This document shows positions 14,947 to 22,749 of a stretch of DNA of 22,749 nt, piece by piece. Position numbers and translations under genes: made by a program. The number at the start of each line of letters is the position of its first letter. Positions within the stretch are counted from its first letter, which is position 1. The notes beneath the pieces are model-generated. The model searched no databases, had not been told where the DNA came from, and saw only the letters and a program-made list of their open reading frames with translations. The DNA is from a bacterium (GTDB lineage: Bacteria; Hydrogenedentota; Hydrogenedentia; Hydrogenedentiales; SLHB01): NCBI GenBank assembly GCA_024231375.1, contig JAAEQP010000752.1, forward strand, positions 1 through 22,749, written 5' to 3'.

Positions 14947-16286
14947 TCCCCTGGCAGGCAGCGCTCGCCGGCTACGTTGTCATTGTGGCCATGCTCATGG
15001 CGGATCGCGATAGCGCCCGCGGCTTTTCGATTGCCATGCTGGGCGGGCTGATGCTGCTTCCGCAGGCCTGTCAGCTTGAACTTCCAGGCGTCATCCCCGA
15101 CCTCGACAAGGTGAGCGTCGCCGCGTTGGGCGTGTTGATCGGAACCTTTGTCTTCCACTTCCAGTCCGTGCTCTCCTTCAGACCCCGCCCGCTGGATCTT
15201 GTCCTGCTGGCGTTCTTGGCCGGCGCGGTAGCCACTTCGCTGGACAGCGGAAGGGGTGCGTACGACGGGTTCAGCACGGCGTTGCTCGAAACCCTCAAGC
15301 TCCTGTTGCCTGTGTTCCTGGCGCGAGTGCATCTGAACACGCCGCGCGCGTTCCGGACCTTTCTCCTGACCCTCATCTGGATGAGTGCGCTCTACGCCCC
15401 CTTGGCGGTTTGGGAATGGCGTATGAGCCCTCAGCTTCACAGGATCTTGTACGGCTACTTCCAGCACAGCTTCTTCCAGCACACGCGCGGTTCGTTCTAC
15501 CGCCCCGCCGTCTGTTTCTACCACGGGTTGACTCTGGGCCGGTTCTTCGCGTTCACCGCCTTCCTCGCCGCCTTCCCCATGCGGAAGGAATTGGCCCGAT
15601 GGAGCCAGGCCGGCAACTACCTGTTCCTGGCGCCCCTTCTGGGCCTGTTGACGTCTATGTCGTATAGCCCGTACCTCCTGTTCGCGCTGCTGGTGACGCT
15701 GTATTTCAGCACGCGCCGCCAATCGTGGACGGGATACGTGCTGCCCGCGCTGGCCTTCGTGTGGCTGTTCCTGATGTTTTTGGGAATGAACCCCATGGCG
15801 GGGGTCACGGATATCGTGGCTAGCTTTAACCCGGAACGGGCCGCGTCGCTTCAGTACCGCATCGACGCCCTGGACATCTACAGGTTGAACATCCTGGAGC
15901 GACCGATCCTCGGCTGGGGAGGTTGGGGCGGCGGACGCGAGATCGGCGTGGCCACGGACTCCGAGTTCCTGGTGCGCGCGTTGCGTTTCGGTCTGCTCGG
16001 CGCGTTCCTCATTTTCGGGTGGTGGGTGTGGACGGGCCACGTGGCATTGCGTTTCGCGGTGAGGACACGCGGATCCGCTTTGGGCAGGGCTGCCTACGGC
16101 GTGGCTGCCGTGATTCCCATCTGCGTCGCCATCTCGGTAATCGACGCGGCGTTGGACCTGCATGTTCTCCTGGCGGCCTCGGGCCTCACGGCCGTGGACG
16201 GTCTTGCGCGGTCCATGGCGCGGCGTGGGGGAGGCGCGACGGTGCGCCGTGTTCGGGCAGCAGGCGGCAGGACGGCCCATGTCTGA
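14943..16286 (+). CDS. O-antigen ligase/Wzy-like polysaccharide polymerase
   Basis: A 447-residue integral membrane protein with about ten or more hydrophobic helices. It fits the Wzy/O-antigen ligase superfamily, which joins lipid-linked repeat units on the periplasmic side. Supporting features are the RGSFYRPAVCFYHGLTLGRF region near 179-198, matching the family's typical loop with Arg-Pro and a following Leu-Gly, and the PILGWGGWGGG motif near 321-331 followed by an Asp-Ser-Glu-Phe segment. Start GTG 14943 has GGAGAG 7 bases upstream. The C-terminal tail (after about 425) is Arg/Gly-rich. It sits between the TPR lipoprotein and the GT4 transferase, as expected of a Wzx/Wzy locus. Ligase and polymerase members cannot be separated by sequence alone; the locus favours polymerase. 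Confidence 0.85.
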   Translation: MIPWQAALAGYVVIVAMLMADRDSARGFSIAMLGGLMLLPQACQLELPGVIPDLDKVSVAALGVLIGTFVFHFQSVLSFRPRPLDLVLLAFLAGAVATSLDSGRGAYDGFSTALLETLKLLLPVFLARVHLNTPRAFRTFLLTLIWMSALYAPLAVWEWRMSPQLHRILYGYFQHSFFQHTRGSFYRPAVCFYHGLTLGRFFAFTAFLAAFPMRKELARWSQAGNYLFLAPLLGLLTSMSYSPYLLFALLVTLYFSTRRQSWTGYVLPALAFVWLFLMFLGMNPMAGVTDIVASFNPERAASLQYRIDALDIYRLNILERPILGWGGWGGGREIGVATDSEFLVRALRFGLLGAFLIFGWWVWTGHVALRFAVRTRGSALGRAAYGVAAVIPICVAISVIDAALDLHVLLAASGLTAVDGLARSMARRGGGATVRRVRAAGGRTAHV

Positions 16287-16348
16287 GAGTCCCGTCCTGC
16301 ACAGGCCACGCCGCCCCCGTACGATTCGTTCGAAATGGAGCGATGACG

Positions 16349-17500
16349 ATGTTGCCTATGCCCCAAGTGGCGCTGGCTTCCTACGGTGACCCGTTCAGCA
16401 AGGCCACCTTGTCTGGTACCGCGTTCTCCGTAGCGGAGGCCCTGGATCGCGGGGGGTGGCTGGCTTCGCGTCACAACGCGGCCGGGTTTCTCGATCCGTT
16501 CGTGCCGGGCCCTCCACTGATTCGACTCCTGCGTCGACTGGACCGACTCTCGCTGGAAGAACGCTTCAGGTGGTCGCGGCCGAGCACGTGGATGTTTTCG
16601 CGGCAGGCCGAGCGTTCTCTGGGGCGGGCATCGGGGCACAATGTCTGTCTTCTCATCGGAACCAACTTCTGCCCGCGGGTGGGTGTTCCGGTGTACTGCT
16701 ATCTGGACACCACGGCTGCGCAGGTCATGTGCGCCAACGTGTGGGACTTGACCGGCGCATCGAATCGCCTGAGGAAGCGGGCCGTCGCGTTCCAGCAAGA
16801 GGTCTTCGACGCGTGCCGTTGCGTCTTCACGTTCTCGCGGTGGGCCGCGCAATCGGTCATCGAGGATTACGGCGTCCCCGAGGACCGCGTGTGCGTCCTG
16901 GGATGCGGCGCGAACTTCCAGGAGGACCCTCCCCGACATGGGCCGTACGACGGGAGGACGATCCTCTTCGTGGGCAGGGATTGGGAGCGAAAGGGTGGTC
17001 CGGTGCTGTTGGAGAGCTTTCGGATCGTGCGCCAGAGTCTGCCGGATGCCAGACTCATCATCGTGGGACGTCCGCCACCAATCGACGAACCGGGCGTGGA
17101 AGTGGTCGGTCTGCTCGATCCCAACGCAGCGGACAGCGGTCGCCGCCTGCGGGAGTTCTACCAGCAAGCGTCGGTTTTCTGTATGATGAGCGTCTTTGAA
17201 CCCTTCGGGTTCGCGACACTCGAAGCCATGGCCAGTGGATTGCCCTGTGTTGTGCCCGCACGGTTTGCGTTTACCGAGGCGGTTGTGGACGGAGTTACGG
17301 GGTTCACGGTCGACGGCTATGAACCCGAAGCGGTGGCCGGGGCGCTTGTGACATTGCTTCGCGATGCGGAGCGCCTCGGAACGATGGGGGAGGCCGCGCG
17401 CGCCCGGGCACTCGGAGAGTTCACATGGGATGCGGTGGCACGGCGGATGACTGACCGAATGGCGGAAGACTTGGATGCGGCCGACAAGGGAGAAACATGA
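16349..17500 (+). CDS. GT4-family glycosyltransferase
   Basis: A 383-residue GT-B glycosyltransferase that would add a sugar from a nucleotide donor to the lipid-linked repeat at the cytoplasmic face. The C-terminal donor-binding half is typical: ILFVGRDWERKGG 205-217, ARLIIVGRPP 234-243, and the EX7E signature FEPFGFATLEAMASGLP with Glu284 and Glu292. The N-terminal acceptor half is divergent. The frame is open far upstream, to 15923, but that part lies within the polymerase gene. ATG 16349 has GGAG 8 bases before it; ATG 16343 is an alternative two codons earlier. The last four bases overlap the flippase start (ATGA at 17497-17500). Donor and linkage cannot be predicted. Confidence 0.92.
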   Translation: MLPMPQVALASYGDPFSKATLSGTAFSVAEALDRGGWLASRHNAAGFLDPFVPGPPLIRLLRRLDRLSLEERFRWSRPSTWMFSRQAERSLGRASGHNVCLLIGTNFCPRVGVPVYCYLDTTAAQVMCANVWDLTGASNRLRKRAVAFQQEVFDACRCVFTFSRWAAQSVIEDYGVPEDRVCVLGCGANFQEDPPRHGPYDGRTILFVGRDWERKGGPVLLESFRIVRQSLPDARLIIVGRPPPIDEPGVEVVGLLDPNAADSGRRLREFYQQASVFCMMSVFEPFGFATLEAMASGLPCVVPARFAFTEAVVDGVTGFTVDGYEPEAVAGALVTLLRDAERLGTMGEAARARALGEFTWDAVARRMTDRMAEDLDAADKGET

Positions 17501-19107
17501 GCACAGGGAACGGTCAAGAGCGGCGAGGCCCGATCCCTGAGCGCACCGTGACCGTCGGTGAACACCTTCGGCGCAATACGCGGTCGTCCATGGTGTGCTT
17601 CATTTTGGGGCAGGCGCTGAAGTTCCTCTTGGTCCCCATCGTCGTTGCGCAGATCGGCGAGGCCTACGCCCTTGTTCGGGTCGCCTTCATCTTCTTCGGC
17701 TACCTGTCTATCTACGAATTCGGCATCAACACGGCGTACGTCAAGTATACGGCTGAATGCCACGCCAAGCGCGACTACGCCCGATTGAGCCGGCTGCTCA
17801 GCACGGGAACCGTGTTGTGCATGGTCGTCAGCGTCGTCACGCTTGCCGGCGTTCTCGCGTTCCTGGACGATATCGCGCGTTTCTTCGAAGACGATCCCGC
17901 TTACTTCGGGCTCACCAAGTTCGTGCTTGGGTACGTGGCCGTCATCGCCATGCTCAACGTCACCATGGGCAGCTTTCGCGCCGCCATGACGGGCATTCAG
18001 CGCATCGACGTCATGAATGCCTGCCGGATCGGTTTCCAGTTCTTCGAGTTTGTCATGGTGATCGGATTGCTCTGGATGGGACTCGGGGTGCGCATGGTGG
18101 TCGTGTTCTACGGGATCACCACGGTCGGCCCTTTGCTCTTCATCGCCTTCCTCGTGCGGAAGCACCTTCCTGACTTGCGCATCAATCCGTTGTGGGTGTC
18201 GCGCGATGCGCTACGGCCCTTGTTCACCCTGGGCGGGCGCATGCAACTACTGGGTATCCTGGCGTTGCTGGTGGCGGGCCTCGACCAACTCGTCCTGTGG
18301 CGTTATGAAGCCCTGGCACTCACAACGGCCTACATGCTCGCCCGCGGCCTCGTCATGCGCGTCCAACTCGTGCCCATGCAAGGGTTCGGCCCGCTGATTC
18401 CCGCCAGCGCCGACCTGGTCAGCCGGGGCGAAACGGAGAAGGCCGGGGCCGTGTTCGCTTCGGCGCTCCGCCTCACCGGCGTGGTGACGGCCTACTTCTT
18501 CGCGTTTACGGCGATCAACGCGGACCTGATTTTCGTCGGTTATGTTGGGGAGCTGGAGTACGCCACGTCGGGATCGCGCGCGCTGATGCTGCTGAGTGTC
18601 TCTGCAATCATCCACACTTGTACGGGGCCCGGGTCCAGCATGCTGCGGGGGGCGGGGAAACCGCTTCTCGAATCCCTGTTCCACGTGGCGACTTTGAGCA
18701 TCTTCGGCGTGATGTTCTACATCGGCCAACGGACGCAGGACGAGCAACTCATCGTGTTGGCGTTCCCGGCGGCGATCACGGTGGCCTCGGCTCTGTTCGT
18801 GCTCGCTACGAACCGGTACTTCAAGGCGCCGTTGCTCTGCCCGTTCAATTCGATCTGGCCCCAGATTGTCGCGGGATTCGGCGGTGCCTGGGGACTGCGG
18901 ATGCTGTTGCGAGTGCTGCCCGTGGGTGAGATTACTTCGCGGTGGGAGATGGTCATCGCGGTATGCGCCATGGGAGTGGTGTACACCGGTCTGTTCGCGG
19001 TCGCGGCGTGGTTCTTGCCGGGACTCACCGTCACGGACAAGGATCAGGTGCTGCGCTTCATCCCCTACGGGAAACGGGTTGCCCGTGCGCTACGCCTCGT
19101 GCCCTGA
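17497..19107 (+). CDS. Wzx-like oligosaccharide flippase
   Basis: A 536-residue multi-pass membrane protein of the MOP/polysaccharide-biosynthesis flippase type, with about 12 to 14 hydrophobic segments. It would move the undecaprenyl-linked repeat to the periplasm for the Wzy-like enzyme. The N-terminal half has the family pattern of an early helix pair followed by YLSIYEFGINTAYVKYTAE (about 68-86), equivalent to the loop carrying the G-hydrophobic-G region in Wzx proteins, and a second similar half after about 230. It overlaps the GT4 gene by 4 bases and has AAGGGAG upstream. The soluble N-terminal 25 residues are polar. Together with the Wzy, Wzc and Wza homologues it defines a Wzx/Wzy-dependent pathway. 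Confidence 0.9.
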   Translation: MSTGNGQERRGPIPERTVTVGEHLRRNTRSSMVCFILGQALKFLLVPIVVAQIGEAYALVRVAFIFFGYLSIYEFGINTAYVKYTAECHAKRDYARLSRLLSTGTVLCMVVSVVTLAGVLAFLDDIARFFEDDPAYFGLTKFVLGYVAVIAMLNVTMGSFRAAMTGIQRIDVMNACRIGFQFFEFVMVIGLLWMGLGVRMVVVFYGITTVGPLLFIAFLVRKHLPDLRINPLWVSRDALRPLFTLGGRMQLLGILALLVAGLDQLVLWRYEALALTTAYMLARGLVMRVQLVPMQGFGPLIPASADLVSRGETEKAGAVFASALRLTGVVTAYFFAFTAINADLIFVGYVGELEYATSGSRALMLLSVSAIIHTCTGPGSSMLRGAGKPLLESLFHVATLSIFGVMFYIGQRTQDEQLIVLAFPAAITVASALFVLATNRYFKAPLLCPFNSIWPQIVAGFGGAWGLRMLLRVLPVGEITSRWEMVIAVCAMGVVYTGLFAVAAWFLPGLTVTDKDQVLRFIPYGKRVARALRLVP

Positions 19108-19138
19108 CAAGCGAATGTCGTACAACTCGCCGTAGACG

Positions 19139-19151
19139 ATGTCACTGACAT
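19139..19151. promoter_or_regulatory. Inverted repeat ATGTCA-C-TGACAT
   Basis: Perfect 6-base arms around one base in the 93-base gap before the transglutaminase-like gene. The size fits a small dimeric regulator site, but no promoter elements with good spacing are visible next to it. Confidence 0.3.
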
Positions 19152-19200
19152 TTCCCGGCGTGCGTTCCACCGCCTGCGAGGCCGGCATTGGAGGACGATG

Positions 19201-21681
19201 ATGACCGCCGTACCCAGGCTTCTCTTCATCTTTGCGTTTGCCGTGCTCATCATGCCTGTAGCCCTGTGCGCGCAGGAGGCGACGCCCCAGTTGACGCCGT
19301 CCGCGGTGCAGCATCATACCGAGGTCGTGAGCGGTTCCGCGGCCGAGTACCCGGTCACGGTGGGCGGGTTGCTGGATATGGACAACACGCTAACGCGAGA
19401 GCACGCCATCATGCGTGTGGCCTTCCAGAACAACGTGTCGCTCACCATCGCGAATACGGGCGGGACGACCGTCACGAACCCTTGGATCGTTGCCAACAAT
19501 ACACGTGGGTGGCGCACGCTGGACGATCTGCTGGCGGAGTGTCGGCGCGGCGCGGAGAACCCCCAAGACCTGATCTACCTGACCTGGGAACTGATTCGCT
19601 CGCACCGCCACCATGACGACCCCATATTCAACGCGGATCTGCACGACCCGATCCGAATCCTGAATATCTACGGCGGGGGGCTCTGCGACGACATGGGCAT
19701 GATCGGGTCTGTCACCTTCCGCGAACTGGGATTCAACGCTGAACGTGGCGGTCAGGATCCGTTTGTACATCACCTGCACGGCCATATGCAGTGCGAGGTG
19801 TTTCACGACGGCGATTTTCAGTTCATGGACATTGACCAGGACGTCTTCTTCCTGGATCGCGAGAACCGAAGACCCGTCAGTGGCGACGCGCTGGTGCGCG
19901 ACCACGATCTCGCGAAACGAGAACTCGCCTATGGGCCGATTCTCCCGAGCTGGCAGTCCGCGCAACAAAACGCCAGTCTCTTCGGGATCGACGACGGCCG
20001 CACGGGGTGCGGCACCGTTGGACACCGCATGGACCACGAACTACGGCCCGGCGAGCGGCTGGTGTTCCGTTGGGATAACATCGGGAAATTCGCCTGGGAA
20101 CGATCCGAAGGTCCACACCGCTACTACGGAAACTCGAAGATCGTGTACGAGCCCGCCTTCGATCACTGCGAGGCCGCTGTCCTGTGCGAAGACATCGTTG
20201 GGTTTGAGAGAGATGGCGCCGGTTTGCGCTGCACGGCGGATGCGGCATCCGTGACGTTCAAGACCGCCACAACCTACACCATGTGCGGCGGCACGGCTTC
20301 GGCGCTGTTCACGAACGGCACCGGTGACACCGCGTTCCGTATCGAATGCTCGCTTGACGGGGAGTCCTACGCGACCGTGTGGGAAGGGACCGGTCCGCAG
20401 GCGGAAGCCCGCGCTGCGCTTGAACCTGTGCTCACGGTTCACGGCAACCTTCCCCGGCGTACGCACTTCGTGCGATACGTCGTGGAAGGGGGGAAGGGCG
20501 CACGGGTCCGGAACATCGTCGTGGATACCGACATCGTGGCGGCGCCGATGGGACTACCCCGGCTGCAAGTGGGCGAAAACGCGGTGGCCTATTCCGATGA
20601 GACCACGGGCCCGCACGAGGTCACCCTCACCCACGAATGGGTCGAGTGCGATACCGTCACGCCACCGACGCCGCCCAGCGAACCCGTGTCACCCAAGCCC
20701 GGCGAGACAATCGCCCAGACCTATGTGCCCTTTGAATGGCCTGCCGTCGAGGGATGTGACGCATACCACATCCGGGTCAGTCGGCGGGATGACCTCGCGT
20801 ACCCGTACCGGGTCAACTACGACGTCATCATCCCGTCCAACGAATACCTCGTTCCCAAGCGCGGCATGTTCAACCCCGGCGAGACGTACTACTGGCGGGT
20901 CCGGCCGCGCCTCGCGTGCGGCGTGTGGGGGGGCTGGAGTCCCGTGTGGACATTCCAATGGCAGGGGCCGATGGTTCCACGCAACGTGGTCTGTGTGCCG
21001 GAGGGCGATTCTCTTGTGCTCACATGGGAACCGAACCCAAACGGAACGCGCCCCGCGCGGTACGACGTGTACGCCAGCGACGAGCGGGGGTTCTCGGTCC
21101 ATAAGGGTCCTCAGGAATTCGTGAAGCTTGGGGAGGTCCCGTCGAACTTCGGCACGTCCACCACGGACACCAGCCTGACGGTCGTGTCGTCCGATGCAAC
21201 GGAATCGTGGCTCAACAAGGCCTACTACCGTGTGGTGGCTGTCGATGGGGACGGCATTGAGAGTTGCCCATCCGACTTCGCCGAGCTGCCGAGACCCTAC
21301 GTGTTCACACGCCCCGTGACCGAAGCGCGGGCAGGTCGGCTCTACAAGTACCGGATGGACACCATCCGTACCATCGGGGATCTCCAGTCGCGCTACATCC
21401 CGCCCGGTCATTCGTATTGGGAGCGGGAGGCGTATGCGTTCACGCTGGAAGAGGGCCCGGAGTGGCTGTCGCTGGACGCCGACACGGGTCTCCTTCGCGG
21501 TAAGCCGGGCGACAAGGACACGGGTGTGCATCCCGTCGTTGTGAAGGTGACCACCAGCTATCCCGACGAGGTGCCGCCCGACAGCAAGTCCGGGAAGCAT
21601 TTCCAGCATCGACGGGAGAACGCCGCGAATCGCGCACATGTGCATGCATTTGAGTTGGCTGTTTCGGGGCCGAAGGGGTAG
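19201..21681 (+). CDS. Secreted transglutaminase-like protein with FN3 and putative-Ig domains
   Basis: An 826-residue exported protein (signal peptide about 1-24, ending ALCA). The block 100-215 looks like a transglutaminase/papain-like core: GGGLCDDMGMIG with Cys162, then HGHMQCEVFHDGDFQFMDID with His195 and Asp210/Asp212, the Cys-His-Asp order and spacing of that fold. Such domains crosslink, cleave or amidate peptides, or act as structural relics. About 335-450 looks beta-rich. Two FN3-like domains follow (about 487-588, with YYWRVRP; and 592-698, with AYYRVVAVDGDG), then a He_PIG/cadherin-like unit (about 700-785, EEGPEWLSLDADTGLLRG). No PEP-CTERM signal or anchor is seen. ATG 19201 is preferred: GGAGG is 6 bases upstream. 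It is same-strand and 93 bases after the flippase, so it may belong to the operon. The transglutaminase call rests on motif pattern only. Confidence 0.75.
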   Translation: MTAVPRLLFIFAFAVLIMPVALCAQEATPQLTPSAVQHHTEVVSGSAAEYPVTVGGLLDMDNTLTREHAIMRVAFQNNVSLTIANTGGTTVTNPWIVANNTRGWRTLDDLLAECRRGAENPQDLIYLTWELIRSHRHHDDPIFNADLHDPIRILNIYGGGLCDDMGMIGSVTFRELGFNAERGGQDPFVHHLHGHMQCEVFHDGDFQFMDIDQDVFFLDRENRRPVSGDALVRDHDLAKRELAYGPILPSWQSAQQNASLFGIDDGRTGCGTVGHRMDHELRPGERLVFRWDNIGKFAWERSEGPHRYYGNSKIVYEPAFDHCEAAVLCEDIVGFERDGAGLRCTADAASVTFKTATTYTMCGGTASALFTNGTGDTAFRIECSLDGESYATVWEGTGPQAEARAALEPVLTVHGNLPRRTHFVRYVVEGGKGARVRNIVVDTDIVAAPMGLPRLQVGENAVAYSDETTGPHEVTLTHEWVECDTVTPPTPPSEPVSPKPGETIAQTYVPFEWPAVEGCDAYHIRVSRRDDLAYPYRVNYDVIIPSNEYLVPKRGMFNPGETYYWRVRPRLACGVWGGWSPVWTFQWQGPMVPRNVVCVPEGDSLVLTWEPNPNGTRPARYDVYASDERGFSVHKGPQEFVKLGEVPSNFGTSTTDTSLTVVSSDATESWLNKAYYRVVAVDGDGIESCPSDFAELPRPYVFTRPVTEARAGRLYKYRMDTIRTIGDLQSRYIPPGHSYWEREAYAFTLEEGPEWLSLDADTGLLRGKPGDKDTGVHPVVVKVTTSYPDEVPPDSKSGKHFQHRRENAANRAHVHAFELAVSGPKG

Positions 21682-21684
21682 CGG

Positions 21685-22749
21685 CTATTCCTGCTTGGCG
21701 AATCGCGCCCTCTGCGCCGGGAGCCACCGTTCGAGCAGATCGTCGCAGTTGATGACCTTCTCGGCGAGGTCCGTGCCGATGTAGAAGTAGTGGCACGCGG
21801 CTTCGAAGCCGATCCGGGAATCCCGGGACTGGAGGCCGTGTAGACGGATCGCCGAGTCCCGTTCGGTCTGTATCAGCACTTCGATCATGTCCAGTGCAAG
21901 CTCCTTGTCTGGCACACGCAAGACCCCATCGCGGAGCATAAGAAACTCCGTCTGTCTCGCCACACTTTCAAAATGGATGGCGCACGTTTCCGCCAGGAGC
22001 AATTCTCTTAGAAGCGCCTCGTCTTTGTCAGGCGTGTCCAGCGGCGTGATTGCGCCAACCAATTCCTGCATTCCTTGCCAGAACCCACTCGCGACTCTGG
22101 TGAATTGCGCCCGAAACACTTCCGGTGGGTAGACGCCGCGCCAAGCGTCGAGGCCATCCAGGGGATGGCCGAATCCCATGATGTGGCGGGAATCGTAGCC
22201 CGTCGGTTCGCCCCACAGAAGGTTTGCCGGTCCCATATGCACCACGCTTTGGTACACGACATTCATGCCGAATGGATATTCTTTGAAGGCTTCGCTGAAC
22301 GCGCGCCAGGCACGCACTACGGCGTCGGCCCGCCCTTCGCCGAAGCGGCGCGCGGCCACGGTGCGCATGGCCGCGTCGATGTCCACGGACTCGGCGTCGC
22401 ACAGTTCCATGGCCACTTCGAACCCCGGCGACGGGTAACTGCCCAAGGTCCAACTCAGCATGAGTCCGGTCACGCCGGCGTCGCGCAGGTTCGCCACATG
22501 GCGCGCGACATTCTCCACCACGGGCACGTAGGGGACTGAACCCAACTCCCACGTGGTGCTCATCTGGGTCTTGGCAATGGTGTCCATGCCGCGTGCGCGT
22601 GCCAGCGCCCAGTGCCGTGTCGCGCGGGGTCCCGGTCCGATGGCGGAGAGGGAGTATTCGCCTACGGTGGATTCGACGCTGCCGCGAGTGATGGGCAGAC
22701 TCCATTCGCTGACGCTCTGCAACGCCGCTTGCTTGGGCAAGCGGGCGAT
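21685..22749 (-). CDS. Putative TIM-barrel glycosidase-like protein (5' end outside the window)
   Basis: A minus-strand frame open to the window edge, with its TAG at 21685-21687; 355 codons including the stop are visible and the N terminus is missing. I do not recognise a named family. Counting from the in-frame TTG at 22740, the segment 44-65 (WALARARG, then TIAKTQMSTTWEL) and GVTGLMLSWTLGSYPSP (89-105) resemble the last strands of a (beta/alpha)8 glycoside hydrolase, followed by an alpha-helical C-terminal region (about 125-351) rich in charged and aromatic residues. Related architectures occur in hexosaminidase and glucuronidase relatives, so a role in polysaccharide breakdown is plausible but inferred. 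It converges on the transglutaminase-like gene with only three bases between the stop codons, and is not part of the EPS operon. No signal peptide can be judged. Confidence 0.7.
   Translation of the reverse strand: MARLPKQAALQSVSEWSLPITRGSVESTVGEYSLSAIGPGPRATRHWALARARGMDTIAKTQMSTTWELGSVPYVPVVENVARHVANLRDAGVTGLMLSWTLGSYPSPGFEVAMELCDAESVDIDAAMRTVAARRFGEGRADAVVRAWRAFSEAFKEYPFGMNVVYQSVVHMGPANLLWGEPTGYDSRHIMGFGHPLDGLDAWRGVYPPEVFRAQFTRVASGFWQGMQELVGAITPLDTPDKDEALLRELLLAETCAIHFESVARQTEFLMLRDGVLRVPDKELALDMIEVLIQTERDSAIRLHGLQSRDSRIGFEAACHYFYIGTDLAEKVINCDDLLERWLPAQRARFAKQE

Noticed and set aside
13755..16280. 841-codon open frame on the minus strand
   Set aside because: It lies opposite two well-supported plus-strand genes (TPR lipoprotein and polymerase), and its translation is Arg/Gln/His-rich without domains; long antisense frames are expected in G+C-rich coding DNA.
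15923..16348. In-frame upstream extension of the GT4 gene
   Set aside because: It overlaps the polymerase in another frame, is Arg/Gly-rich, and GT4 enzymes begin at the glycine-rich N-terminal strand found just after 16349.
1..22749. tRNA or rRNA genes, CRISPR arrays, insertion sequences, attachment sites
   Set aside because: No cloverleaf-like or rRNA-like sequence, no regularly spaced repeats, no transposase or integrase, and no flanking direct repeats were found; the gene content reads as a stable chromosomal locus.

Overview
The window is a single, mostly plus-strand exopolysaccharide (EPS) and exosortase locus from a Gram-negative bacterium. An outer-membrane Wza-type lipoprotein, two other periplasm-facing assembly proteins and a PEP-CTERM/exosortase pair all imply two membranes. 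Coding third positions are visibly G+C rich. The gene content (exosortase fused to EpsI, very large TPR proteins, sigma-54 activators, secreted FN3-type protein, glycosidase-like neighbour) fits an environmental lineage such as Planctomycetes/Verrucomicrobia/Lentisphaerae relatives or Hydrogenedentes. That placement is an impression; nothing in the window fixes the taxon.

Layout. (1) 1-89: the last codons of a Fis-type helix-turn-helix protein, very likely a sigma-54 activator. (2) 90-403: a non-coding stretch with a near-consensus sigma-54 (-24/-12) promoter at 246-262, possible upstream activator sites and a 5' UTR hairpin. (3) 404-1147: a PEP-CTERM secreted protein with a DUF4114-like region, closed by a strong intrinsic terminator at 1178-1214. 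(4) 1215-1645: a regulatory gap with a sigma-70-like promoter and two ACAAT/ATTGT inverted repeats. (5) 1646-2704: a sigma-54 activator made only of AAA+ and Fis domains. (6) 2711-19107: a tightly packed run of nine genes: Wza-like export lipoprotein, Wzz/BY-kinase-like Wzc, WecG/TagA glycosyltransferase, membrane-anchored TPR protein, exosortase-EpsI fusion, TPR lipoprotein, Wzy-like polymerase, GT4 glycosyltransferase, Wzx-like flippase. (7) 19201-21681: a secreted protein with a transglutaminase-like Cys-His-Asp core followed by FN3 and putative-Ig domains. (8) 21685-22749: the 3' part of a convergent minus-strand gene, perhaps a TIM-barrel glycosidase-like protein.

How it works together. 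The cytoplasmic and membrane glycosyltransferases would build a lipid-linked repeat, Wzx would flip it, Wzy polymerise it, and Wzc plus Wza set length and export it. The two TPR proteins, one tethered in the inner membrane and one predicted lipoprotein, could form a periplasmic scaffold. The exosortase would cut the PEP-CTERM protein, whose gene appears to be driven by sigma-54 and is flanked by two sigma-54 activators. This couples polymer production to a sorted surface protein, an arrangement known for PEP-CTERM systems. The least familiar parts are the transglutaminase-like protein at the operon end, the TPR/exosortase/TPR block, and the Wzc homologue with an altered Walker A' motif and a tyrosine-free acidic tail. 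No initiating sugar-phosphate transferase is present.
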